Assembly: GCA_037039685.1 (NCBI GenBank)
Contig: JAWNGF010000011.1
Span: forward strand, 1,426,001-1,490,000
DNA from: Ceratobasidium sp. AG-K
Lineage: Eukaryota; Basidiomycota; Agaricomycetes; Cantharellales; Ceratobasidiaceae
Direction: 5' to 3'
Length of the DNA: 64,000 nucleotides
Position numbers and translations under genes: made by a program. The number at the start of each line of letters is the position of its first letter. Position 1 is the first letter of the stretch. The notes beneath the pieces are model-generated. The model saw only the letters and a list, made by a program, of their open reading frames with translations, had not been told where the DNA came from and searched no databases. Shown here piece by piece: positions 1-7,849 of the stretch.

Positions 1-116
1 CCGGCAACGTTTGCGTAAACAATGGTAGATTCATTTGTCGCTCTAAAGTACATTGTTTCCGTTGCCGGTTTCTTGGTCTCTCCACACACAGTTAGAGGGA
101 GACCCCTTCTTTTCCC
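1..116 (-). CDS. pol: pol polyprotein, N-terminal fragment (copy 1)
   Basis: In the -1 frame relative to gag, the reading stays open from the slippery heptamer through the gag stop and matches the start of the pol polyprotein of copy 2 (Cys-Gly-Glu-Thr, then Glu-Thr-Met-Tyr and Ser-Thr-Ile-Val-Tyr). Only the region before the aspartic protease is present. The rest lies left of the window. There is no ATG at its start; entry by frameshift is inferred. Confidence 0.75.
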
Positions 117-2092
117 GAGTCTTCTACAATTGTTGCCTCCCTTCCTTTGACGCTAGGTTCAGTTGTTATCCATTCCTTGGACGGGCATTTGAATGAGCGG
201 TGTCCTTCCTGTCCGCACTTCAGGCAGCGGTTGGTTGCTATCCTTGCTTTGTATACTTCGTCAGGCAGCCGCTTTGTAGAGGATTGCCCATTGGTGGTTG
301 GTTGGGCTCCCTTCTTTCCTGTCGAGGTCTTGATTTGTTGCAATTTTTGGTCAATAGAGATTGCGATTGAGATCCACCGGTCAAGGGAAAGTTCTCGTTC
401 CGTCCCATCTTCATTGATCAGGGTCAGTTCAAAGCGAGCTAGTTCGGTCTTGACTTCTGACTTCAATCCTTCCTTGAATTGATTTATCAGAGCTTCTTGT
501 CCCCAGTTGACGTCGACCAATAAGTAACGGAATTCAGAAGCATAGTTTGCTACCGAATTGTTCTGCTTGCATTTCCGGATATCGATTTCGGCTTTAGCTT
601 TTTTGTTGGGGTCGCTGAACTGTTCCATGAAGTGTGCTTTGAAACTTTCCCATGAGGCGAGATTTTGGTTGTTTTCTCCTTGGTTGAGTGATCGCAAGAG
701 TACTTGTGCCCAGTGAGTGGCGGCCTTGTTCTCAGACTTGAAGTTTGCTAGGGCTTCGCGGATCCTTTCTTCGCTGGAAGTGTATTGATCGCCTAGACGT
801 ACGAAGTAGCTTTCCATTTGTGTGATGAACATTTCGGCACCTTCCCCTTTTTTTCCGTCAAAGGCTTCTGGGCGAGTTACTTTGGGCCGACGTGGTCCGC
901 TACCGGTGTTTGGGTTTTCGGTCAGTCGCTGGATTCTTAATTCTAATTCGTCAATCCTGGTAGATTCTGCGTCTGGATGAGGTGGAGAATTCGATCGCCT
1001 AGAGGGGATCCCGTGCAGGGATGTCTCATCCATTTCTTCTCGCATATTGTTGATGGCTTGCTGAACTTCCGTAATTTTGGTAGTGAAGGAGGCTCCCTCT
1101 TGTCGTAAGGTTTCTAGTCCTTGAGTTACTGCCTCATTCCATTCGAGTTGTGCTTGTCTGGTAGTGTTGAGTTCTTCGCGTACGTTATTTACTAGTCCTT
1201 GGGTGTTGGTAACCTCATTTCGAAGACGGGTTACATCCTGGCCGACTAGGAAAGAATTATGTTCGCCATTTCTTGCCAAGTTCAGAATGTCCGTCAAGGT
1301 TCCTTGTAGGGTGTTGATCGTGTCGTTGAAGATCTGTTGGTTGTTTGCTAGAACCTGTGTGGCTTGTTCTAGGCCACTAAGCCTTCGATCTACGGTGACC
1401 CTCATTCCGTCTATGATCCTAAGGGTAGCGTTGTGTCTTCCTTCTAGAAGGTCGTCTAGGTCATCTAGATTGCTGATTACAGTCCTGCCGCTAGAACTGG
1501 AACTTGAACTTGAGCTCCCCGGATCTCCGGCGCCTTGTTGTACCGGAGCTGATTTGTTGGAGTAACCCTGTGGGATATATGGTGGTGCTGGAATAGCCGG
1601 TGTGGCTGGCTGGGAAGCCACTGGAATTGGTCCTGCGTTGGTGATGGTTCCTCCAATCTGAGGAACTGTAGGGACGTTTGGAATGTGTGGTGTAGGGGGG
1701 GGTCTAATAGGAACAAGCGATACACCCCCATGGGCTTCGGGTTGGGGAGAAAAGAACTGTCTTCTGTTTCCTAATGGCCACAAGGGACGTGATGGTCCTG
1801 GAGTTGCAGTTGGAATGCGGATTACAGCCGGAGTAGGGTCATTCGTAAGATCTCCTGGTTCTCTATTTGTGATCGTGGGTTCTTCTTCTTGTACTGTTGT
1901 CATGTCAGGAATGCCGAAAGCTCCCGGCATTGATGCTTGACTTTGAGGGCATGATCGGGCAGGACCTCCCGCTTGAGTTTGTGCGATATCTTGCTCGTTT
2001 AGTGATCCTGTGGGCCTTGCTGCCCAACTGGGTCCTCTTCTTATTGACATAGTGGATGAGGGGCGTGATCCTGCATCTTCTTGAATAGACAT
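92..2092 (-). CDS. gag: Gag polyprotein, intact (copy 1)
   Basis: This 666-residue capsid/nucleocapsid protein forms the virus-like particle of the retrotransposon. The N-terminal third is Pro/Gln-rich and low in complexity, with a run of nine Ser near residue 195. A helical region follows (about 210-370), then the retrotransposon gag core (about 400-560: LGDQYTS, ATHWAQ, SWESFKAHF, ASEFRYL). A CCHC zinc knuckle (CLKCGQEGHRSFKC) lies near residue 625. The ATG at 2092-2090 follows the PBS directly. Unlike gag of copy 2 there are no internal stops, so this copy could still give particles or help other copies in trans (inference). Confidence 0.9.
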   Translation of the reverse strand: MSIQEDAGSRPSSTMSIRRGPSWAARPTGSLNEQDIAQTQAGGPARSCPQSQASMPGAFGIPDMTTVQEEEPTITNREPGDLTNDPTPAVIRIPTATPGPSRPLWPLGNRRQFFSPQPEAHGGVSLVPIRPPPTPHIPNVPTVPQIGGTITNAGPIPVASQPATPAIPAPPYIPQGYSNKSAPVQQGAGDPGSSSSSSSSSGRTVISNLDDLDDLLEGRHNATLRIIDGMRVTVDRRLSGLEQATQVLANNQQIFNDTINTLQGTLTDILNLARNGEHNSFLVGQDVTRLRNEVTNTQGLVNNVREELNTTRQAQLEWNEAVTQGLETLRQEGASFTTKITEVQQAINNMREEMDETSLHGIPSRRSNSPPHPDAESTRIDELELRIQRLTENPNTGSGPRRPKVTRPEAFDGKKGEGAEMFITQMESYFVRLGDQYTSSEERIREALANFKSENKAATHWAQVLLRSLNQGENNQNLASWESFKAHFMEQFSDPNKKAKAEIDIRKCKQNNSVANYASEFRYLLVDVNWGQEALINQFKEGLKSEVKTELARFELTLINEDGTERELSLDRWISIAISIDQKLQQIKTSTGKKGAQPTTNGQSSTKRLPDEVYKARIATNRCLKCGQEGHRSFKCPSKEWITTEPSVKGREATIVEDSGKEGVSL
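110..116 (-). promoter_or_regulatory. -1 ribosomal frameshift slippery heptamer GGGAAAA (copy 1)
   Basis: On the minus strand the gag frame reads TCG GGA AAA, which is a G-GGA-AAA heptamer of the X XXY YYZ form. A -1 slip there puts ribosomes in the pol frame, which is open past the gag stop at 94-92. The same heptamer is at the same place in copy 2. Confidence 0.7.
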
Positions 2093-2100
2093 ATTTGTTA

Positions 2101-2112
2101 AGCTTGTTTTGT
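2101..2112 (-). other. Primer-binding site, self-priming type (copy 1)
   Basis: Two bases inside the 5' LTR, the minus strand reads ACAAAACAAGCT. This is the exact complement of the 12 nt at 2287-2276 in the LTR, placed about 30 nt after the LTR TATA run where the RNA should start. This is the Tf1/sushi arrangement, in which the RNA 5' end primes its own reverse transcription. No tRNA 3' end needs to be invoked. Confidence 0.7.
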
Positions 2113-2114
2113 AA

Positions 2115-2571
2115 TGTCGTAAGCTTCTTCTTGGTGGCTATGAAACAAGCCGCGATGGAGAGTGGACGGCACTAAGACCTAAGTGACCTCTTGAACCGCA
2201 ACGCACTTAAGCGTCTGTAGGCTCTTGAGGGTAGGGGTGGTTCTAAGTGTCACTCAAAGGGGATGTTTTGACGAGACAAAACAAGCTGGGGTTGCCAGGC
2301 TTGTTAGTCCTCTATATATATATGCAAAGTGGCCGAGTCACACAAGGCGCAGCCACATGAGTCACACAAGAGAGCCAGTCAGGAGTGTCCATGTGAGTCA
2401 TGCTGTATGAACAGACATGACTCGTACAAAGCACAGCCGCGTCACACAATGTAACAGGATAACCACAAGAAGGTGGCAACGCGGCAAACGGAAACGGAAC
2501 ACAAACGCAAAAGAAGAGAACAGGCGGGCGAGACAACAGGCGAGTCCGATGGAGTGAGCTAGCTCACGACA
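2115..2571 (-). repeat. 5' LTR of gypsy copy 1 (457 bp)
   Basis: Bounded by TG..CA. It aligns along its whole length with the LTRs at 3116-3588 and 9877-10349 but with many substitutions and short indels, so it is an older or different sublineage. A TATATATATAT run at about 2313-2324 serves as the minus-strand TATA box. Confidence 0.9.
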
Positions 2572-2574
2572 GCT

Positions 2575-3115
2575 ATTGGTGCGTCTTGGAACCGCAGCAA
2601 CAACATCATCCTCGTATTCCCGTCTTCGCTCAATCCCGACCTTATCACCCCGCACATTGCTGCCATTCTCCAAACCCTTGGTCTTCCACTGACACTGCCA
2701 TGTCTCGTGACGTCGCGTGGTCTAAAATCATGATCATGCACGTCCCAACTGGCCTCGTTGCGGAAGGGGACGAGGTGTTCTCGGACGAATTGGTCGCCAA
2801 TAACTTTATTGGAGATAACAAATGGGCATTGGCGCTCAAGTTCACGATGCGTCCTAGGTGGCTACTCAAGCCCGATACCATCAAAAAGTCTATGTCATCT
2901 GTCGTCCTAGCAGTCGAAGATCCTGACGGTGCCATTGCACGCGATTTCCTCCACAAGCCCATTTGGATGTTTGGCAACTCATGCCGTTCAAAACGATGGG
3001 AAGACAAACCCATACTTCAACAATGTGATAAGTGCCAACAACTCGGCCATATCGCCTCTGCCTGCAAACGCAAAGATGCTTGCGGCATCTGCGCCGGTCC
3101 CCATAAAACCTTCAA
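2575..3115 (+). pseudogene. LINE ORF1 (gag-like), left part, frameshifted and split
   Basis: ORF1 encodes the RNA-binding protein of the LINE. The reading begins in frame 1 right after gypsy copy 1 (IGASWNRSNN, then LVFPSSLNPDL). It must shift near 2690-2705 into frame 0 (SRDVAWSKI, MHVPTGLV), which runs to 3115. It includes the CCHC knuckle CDKCQQLGHIASAC and the first half of a second knuckle (CGICAGPH). The rest of ORF1 resumes at 10355 in the same frame once the gypsy element and one target duplication are removed. The N-terminus is not in the window. Confidence 0.8.
3111..3115 (+). repeat. Target-site duplication of gypsy copy 2 (left copy; right copy at 10350-10354)
   Basis: TTCAA precedes the element and TCCAA follows it at 10350-10354: a 5-bp duplication with one transition, the usual length for Ty3/Gypsy integrases. 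Removing one copy plus the element restores the LINE ORF1 frame exactly. Confidence 0.75.
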
Positions 3116-3588
3116 TGTCGTAAGCTTCTTCTTGGTGGCTATGAGACAAGCCGCGATGGAGAGTGGACGGCACTAAGACCTTAGTGACCTCTTGAACCGC
3201 AACACACTTAAGCGTCTGTAGGCTCTTGAGGGTAGGGGTGGTTCAAAGTGTCACTCAAAGGGGATGTTTTGACGAGACAAAACAAGCTGGGGTTGCCAGG
3301 CTTGTTGGTCCTCTATATATATTCAGGAAATGGCCGAGTCATACAAGGCACAGCCGCACGAGTCATACATACAAGCCAGTCAGGAGTGTCCATGTGAGTC
3401 ATGCTGTATGAACAGACATGACTTGTACAAAGCACAGCCGCGTTACACAGTGAAACACATAACCACAAGAAGGTGGCAACGCGGCAGGAAAAACAAGGGG
3501 AGAGACAAACAGAGAACAAACACATACACAAGCAACAAGAGAGGATGAGACGTAGGCGAGTCCGATGGCGAGAGCATGGCTCACAACA
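3116..3588 (-). repeat. 3' LTR of gypsy copy 2 (473 bp)
   Basis: TG..CA ends. Nearly identical to 9877-10349. Differences seen by eye: G/A in the early CCGCG block, A/G in AAGGCACAGC, C/T in GACGTAGG near the end. Confidence 0.95.
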
Positions 3589-3591
3589 TTA

Positions 3592-3601
3592 CTCCCCCTT
3601 T
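3592..3601 (-). other. Polypurine tract for plus-strand priming
   Basis: The minus strand reads AAAGGGGGAG three bases before the 3' LTR starts, the standard position and composition of an LTR-element PPT. Confidence 0.8.
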
Positions 3602-3633
3602 AAGGTCCTTGAGGGGAACCCGAAAGGGCTGAT

Positions 3634-4368
3634 TTACTGCACCCAGCAGTCCTTGTCCTCCTTTTCCTCCGTGAGGTCGATGGGGTTGAACACAGTATTA
3701 CCTGGTTCATCGCAGTGTTCCTCCCACTTCTCCCAGGTCTTCTCGTCCGTCCAGTCTGCCTTGGACCAGTCCATGACCCTCTCCTGTTCCTCCACATGGT
3801 CCTTGTCCCATTGTCGTACGTCCGGCTTGACCTCCTTCCATTCCGACACGTCCGCATCCTTCTCCTGCCACCAGAATGGCTTCCACTCGAACTTCTCCCT
3901 CTGGTAGCGTCCCCGCTCCATCCTCCAATCCGCCAAGTCTGCTTTGTAGTTCTTGTCCCATGCGTCACTCCATTGAGGCCTCAGAGTGGGAGGGCGGCCT
4001 TCGTATCCTGGGACCCATTCGCTGCTGTAGGCTCCTTCTTGTCCCCATTCAACCACCCCAAGCTTGTGCATGGATAGCAACACAACTTTGGACACTTGGA
4101 AGGCCGCGCATCCTCAGCATACGTAGATGTCCTTCTGCTGGAGCTGCATGCGTGTTGGCCATTTTTTGCCAACCCATTCAAATTCTCCCAGGTCGGAGTG
4201 CAGGATGTCGTCGGAGGCACGGAATTGGAGTCGCCCTGGCCTCTGCTGGGACCTTTTGAAGACGTAGAGGGCTGCTCCCAAGTCAAGGATGCGGGCCGTC
4301 TGGAAGCCTGGCCCGTCAAGAACACGGACAAGGTTGTTGGCAATGGTGGCATGGGTGACGGCAGGCAT
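3634..4368 (-). pseudogene. Third ORF of the gypsy element, unknown function, one in-frame stop
   Basis: Beginning 23 bp after the pol stop, an ATG (MPAVTHAT) opens a 244-codon reading frame interrupted once by TGA at 4116-4114 (context YVC-stop-GC, as expected from a decayed CGA Arg codon). It has no signal peptide or membrane segment, so it is not an envelope protein. The N-terminal half is mixed. The C-terminal half is strikingly rich in Trp, Glu, Asp and Lys (WSDAWDKNYKADLADW, EWKPFWWQEKD). Near the end lies PIDLTEEKED, which resembles a SUMO-interacting motif with its acidic tail. I do not recognise the family. Function is unknown; loss by a single nonsense change suggests it was coding until recently. 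Confidence 0.6.
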
Positions 4369-4391
4369 AGTGTGCAGAAGAGATTTAGAGC

Positions 4392-7300
4392 TTAAAGTGT
4401 GTAGAGTGAGTTGGAAAGTGAGCAAGTTTTGCAAGTTGTGTTGTAGTCCCGTCCCGCCCTTCCTTTAATACTTGTCGTTTTGTAGTTTGACAGTGTTGGT
4501 GCGTTTGGGAAATCCTTCAAGAACTTCCTCATTATTACCTTGAGGTGACCGAAATCCTCTGCCTGTTGTTCTGTGTCTTCCTTTTCATCATAACCCTTCC
4601 ATCTAACCCTGTAGAACAGTCCGTCCTTTGTTTCCTTCCAGTCCACGATTTTCTCCACTTCGTATTCTTCCTCTCCTTCCTTTGTTGTGATCGGCGGCGG
4701 TCGGGGTTGGTTTCTGTGGAAGTTTTTGTCTTTTTGGTATGGACTAAGAAGATCGCTGTGGAACACAGGGTGTATTCTCATGGTTTTTGGAAGCTCCAAT
4801 TTGTAGGCGTGACTTGATATGATTTTTTTGATCTTGAAAGGACCGTATTTCTTGTCGTCAAGTTTCTTGTTGGGACGGTTTGTCTTTATGTTTTGTCTGT
4901 AAAGCCAGACAAGGTCGTCCTCCTTGTATTCTGGTTGGTGTTCGACTGTGTCCTTTCTCCTGTGCCATTCCATTGCTGCTTTTGCTTCATCCCATACTTC
5001 CTGCCAGTTGTTCGCTTTCTTATTTGCTTCAGGAATCATGGTAACTTCTCTTATTACATTCCATAGCGGTTCTCTGCCGTTGACAATCTCGAATGGGGTT
5101 TTTCCTGTGACCCCGTGTTGTTGGTTGTTGTAGCAGAATTCTGCAATAGGAAGCAGTTCGGACCAGTTGTCTTGCCTGTAGTTAACAAATGTGCAAAGCC
5201 ATGCTTCTATCCACTGGTTTATTTGTTCCGTTATTCCGTCTGTTTGTGGATGATATGCCGTGCTGAACGTCGGTGTTGTTCCAATTTTTTGGAAGAGAGC
5301 CTTCAGGAACCTGCTGTTGAAAGTTGTTCCTCTGTCCAAAACTGTACTTCGTGGGAAGCCGTGTAATCTCCAAATGTTCTTCAGGAAAAGATTGGCAAGT
5401 TGATCTGCGGTTGTTGATTCTTTGCAGGCTATGAAGTGTGCCATGCGGGAGAACCGATCTACTACCACTAGAATGCTGTCATTGCCTTGTGATTTTGGGA
5501 GTTTTACGATGAAATTGTATGCAATATCCTCCCATGGACTGTTCGGGATTTGGAGTGCTTTCAGTGGTACTTGGGTTTTTGTTCCTTTTGCCCTTTGGCA
5601 CTGCTCACAAGAGTCAACGTATTTGTTTACTGTTGCCTTAAGTCCAGGCCAGTAGTATTTTCTTGAGATTAGTTCTAGCGTTTGGGCTTGACCCTGGTGT
5701 CCTGCCATTGGTGCATCGTGGTGTAATCTGAGGATTTTTAGCCTAGTGTCCTTGTCTTCTGGCACGTAGATTCTCCCATCTATCCAGAGCAGGTCTTCTT
5801 CGAAGTAGTAGTTCCTAATTCCTTGTTGCACAGATTTGGGTAGGGTCTCCTTGTCTTTGCACAATTCTATGATCTTTCTGATGCTCTCGTCTTTGTTTTG
5901 TGCTTCCCTAATGTCCGCAATGATGTCTGACTTGACTTCTCCGGCGAATCCTCTGAACTGTTCCTCCTTGATCATGATTTGCTCTGCTGTTGGTATTTCG
6001 CTGTGATCCGCTCTTCTGGACAGTAGGTCTGGCTTTGTTGACATGTTCCCCGGACGGTAAACTATTTCAAAGTTGTAGGAAGCCAGGATTTGATGCCATC
6101 GAGTGTGACGTTGGTTAAATGTAGTTGCCTTCTTCCAGTATTGGAGGTTATGGTGATCGGTGTAGATTGTTATTGGTTCTCTTGTTCCTTCTAGATGTAA
6201 TCGCCAGTGTTTTAGTGATTCCACAATTGCCATTAATTCCTTGTCGTGGACATCGTAGTTCATCTGTGCAGCGTTAAAGGATTTTGATAGGAAAGCAATG
6301 GGATGTAAGTAACCATCGTCTTGTCTTTGAGAGAGTATTGATCCCATAGCAACGCCGCTCGCATCGGTTTCCAATATGTAAGGTTTTGTTGGGTCTGGAT
6401 GTCGCAGTAGTGGTTCCTTGCATATTTCCTTTTTCAGGTTATCGAAAGCTTCCTGTTGTTCTGCTTCCCATCTGCATTTCTGGTCCTTCCTTGTTAAAAT
6501 GGTTAAGGGTTTTGCCAGGCCGCTAAAGTTTGGTACGAATCGCCTGTAAAAGTTTGCAAACCCTAGGAAGGCTTGGACCTGTTTGACTGTCCTTGGCTCC
6601 TTCCATTCCTTGATTGCTTTGACCTTTTCCTCTTGCATAGATATTCCTTCCTCACTGATATTTATTCCTGTGTAGACAAGTTTCTTGACGAAAAATTCGC
6701 ATTTTGGGAGTTTTGCAAAGAGGTTGTTGTCCAACAGGATTTTGAGTACCTTTTGAACATCCTCCACATGCTGGCTTTGGTCTTTTGAGAAAATTAATAT
6801 GTCATCGATGTTAACAATGACACAGATGTCAATCAGGTCGTGGAAAATATGATTCATATATCGTTGGAATGTTGCCGGCGCATTTTTCAATCCAAAGGGC
6901 ATGACAATATATTCGAATAGGCCTTCCTTGGTTTGGAATGCTGTTTTCCATTTGTCTCCTTCTTTAACTCGGATGTTGTTGAACCCCATATGCAAGTCTA
7001 TTTTAGAAAAGATTTTTGCGTCCTTGATCTTGTCAAGGAGATCTTCCATTAGTGGCATAGGGAAGCGGTCGTCTTTTGTTATTTTGTTGATCGGGCCAAA
7101 GTGTTGAACCAACCTGAGCTCTGGGGGTTTTTCCGGGTCCTTTGGGTCTTGTCCCTTTTTGACAAAGAAGGTTGCTGCGGCTACTGGTGACTTGCTTGGT
7201 CGGATTTTGCCTGCCGCTAGTTCCTCATCTAGGTACTTTCTGAGGGCTATGGATTCTGCGGGTGAGAGTGGGATTGGCCTAGCCGGTTTAGGAAGTTCTG

Positions 7301-7847
7301 CTCCTTCCACCAGATCGATGCAACAGTCGTATGGACGATGGTCCGGTATCTGTTTAAATTTTTCCTCGCTAAAGACTTGTGCATAATCTTTGAATTCTTC
7401 GGGTATGTCTTTGATTTCTGCGGTTTTTCCAAGGATGTTGTCTGGTCGCCAGGCAATTTCTTTTGATAGCCAATCCATTATTGGATTGGCTTCCTCTAGC
7501 CATTCTAACCCCAGAATCAAGTGTGTATCCCCAGTAGGCATGGCAAAGAAGTTTTGCTTGAAGTTTTTCCCATGTAACTCAAATTCCAGATTTGCTTTGA
7601 ATCGGATTTGATGTGATAGTTCTCTCCCTTGGATTCCAATTATTTTCCTAGGTGTTGGCAGTTCAATTAGAGCCACATTGTTTCTTTGTGCCCAAGTGAT
7701 GTTGATGAAGTTCCTTGATGCTCCTGAGTCAATGAGGGTAGCGATGGGTTCCGTGATTCCAGTAATATTCATGTAGACAATTGTTGATTCGCTGGTAGCT
7801 CTAAGGTACATTGTTTCCATTACTGGTTTGTTGGTCTCTCCACACAC
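4392..7847 (-). CDS. pol: Pol polyprotein: protease, RT, RNase H, integrase, chromodomain (copy 2)
   Basis: A 1151-codon open frame reached from gag by -1 frameshift. Domains in order: aspartic protease (DSGA at residue 40), reverse transcriptase (about 190-370; FGLKNAPATFQ), RNase H (about 470-590; LETDASG, ELMAIVE, IYTDHHNL), integrase HHCC finger (about 690-760; HHDAPMAGH, CEQC), integrase core, and a C-terminal chromodomain (about 1060-1110; EYEVEKIVDW, YRVRWKGY) that targets chromatin in chromoviruses. Oddities: the RT box reads N-I-D-D (residue 346) instead of Y/F-x-D-D. The first integrase Asp position reads N (YNFIVKLP, residue 778) where the family has DFI. Open length is therefore no proof of activity. 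There is no ATG at the start. Confidence 0.93.
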   Translation of the reverse strand: MCGETNKPVMETMYLRATSESTIVYMNITGITEPIATLIDSGASRNFINITWAQRNNVALIELPTPRKIIGIQGRELSHQIRFKANLEFELHGKNFKQNFFAMPTGDTHLILGLEWLEEANPIMDWLSKEIAWRPDNILGKTAEIKDIPEEFKDYAQVFSEEKFKQIPDHRPYDCCIDLVEGAELPKPARPIPLSPAESIALRKYLDEELAAGKIRPSKSPVAAATFFVKKGQDPKDPEKPPELRLVQHFGPINKITKDDRFPMPLMEDLLDKIKDAKIFSKIDLHMGFNNIRVKEGDKWKTAFQTKEGLFEYIVMPFGLKNAPATFQRYMNHIFHDLIDICVIVNIDDILIFSKDQSQHVEDVQKVLKILLDNNLFAKLPKCEFFVKKLVYTGINISEEGISMQEEKVKAIKEWKEPRTVKQVQAFLGFANFYRRFVPNFSGLAKPLTILTRKDQKCRWEAEQQEAFDNLKKEICKEPLLRHPDPTKPYILETDASGVAMGSILSQRQDDGYLHPIAFLSKSFNAAQMNYDVHDKELMAIVESLKHWRLHLEGTREPITIYTDHHNLQYWKKATTFNQRHTRWHQILASYNFEIVYRPGNMSTKPDLLSRRADHSEIPTAEQIMIKEEQFRGFAGEVKSDIIADIREAQNKDESIRKIIELCKDKETLPKSVQQGIRNYYFEEDLLWIDGRIYVPEDKDTRLKILRLHHDAPMAGHQGQAQTLELISRKYYWPGLKATVNKYVDSCEQCQRAKGTKTQVPLKALQIPNSPWEDIAYNFIVKLPKSQGNDSILVVVDRFSRMAHFIACKESTTADQLANLFLKNIWRLHGFPRSTVLDRGTTFNSRFLKALFQKIGTTPTFSTAYHPQTDGITEQINQWIEAWLCTFVNYRQDNWSELLPIAEFCYNNQQHGVTGKTPFEIVNGREPLWNVIREVTMIPEANKKANNWQEVWDEAKAAMEWHRRKDTVEHQPEYKEDDLVWLYRQNIKTNRPNKKLDDKKYGPFKIKKIISSHAYKLELPKTMRIHPVFHSDLLSPYQKDKNFHRNQPRPPPITTKEGEEEYEVEKIVDWKETKDGLFYRVRWKGYDEKEDTEQQAEDFGHLKVIMRKFLKDFPNAPTLSNYKTTSIKGRAGRDYNTTCKTCSLSNSLYTL

Positions 7848-7849
7848 GG

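Larger units (their letters stand above)
1..2571 (-). mobile_element. Ty3/Gypsy chromovirus-type LTR retrotransposon, copy 1 (truncated by the window edge)
   Basis: Reading on the minus strand, this holds a 5' LTR (2571-2115), a primer-binding site, an intact gag (2092-92) and the first ~35 codons of pol, which runs off the left edge. The gag product and layout match the complete copy at 3116-10349, but LTR and coding differences show it is a separate, diverged copy. The base right after its LTR (2572) is LINE ORF1 sequence, so it probably also inserted into the LINE. Its 3' LTR and left target duplication are outside the window. Confidence 0.9.

Noticed and set aside
2225..2673. Several ORFs of 60-91 codons in and next to the LTRs (also near 3226-3584 and 9987-10358)
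   Set aside because: They recur in each LTR copy, have no family resemblance, and lie across promoter and RNA-start signals.
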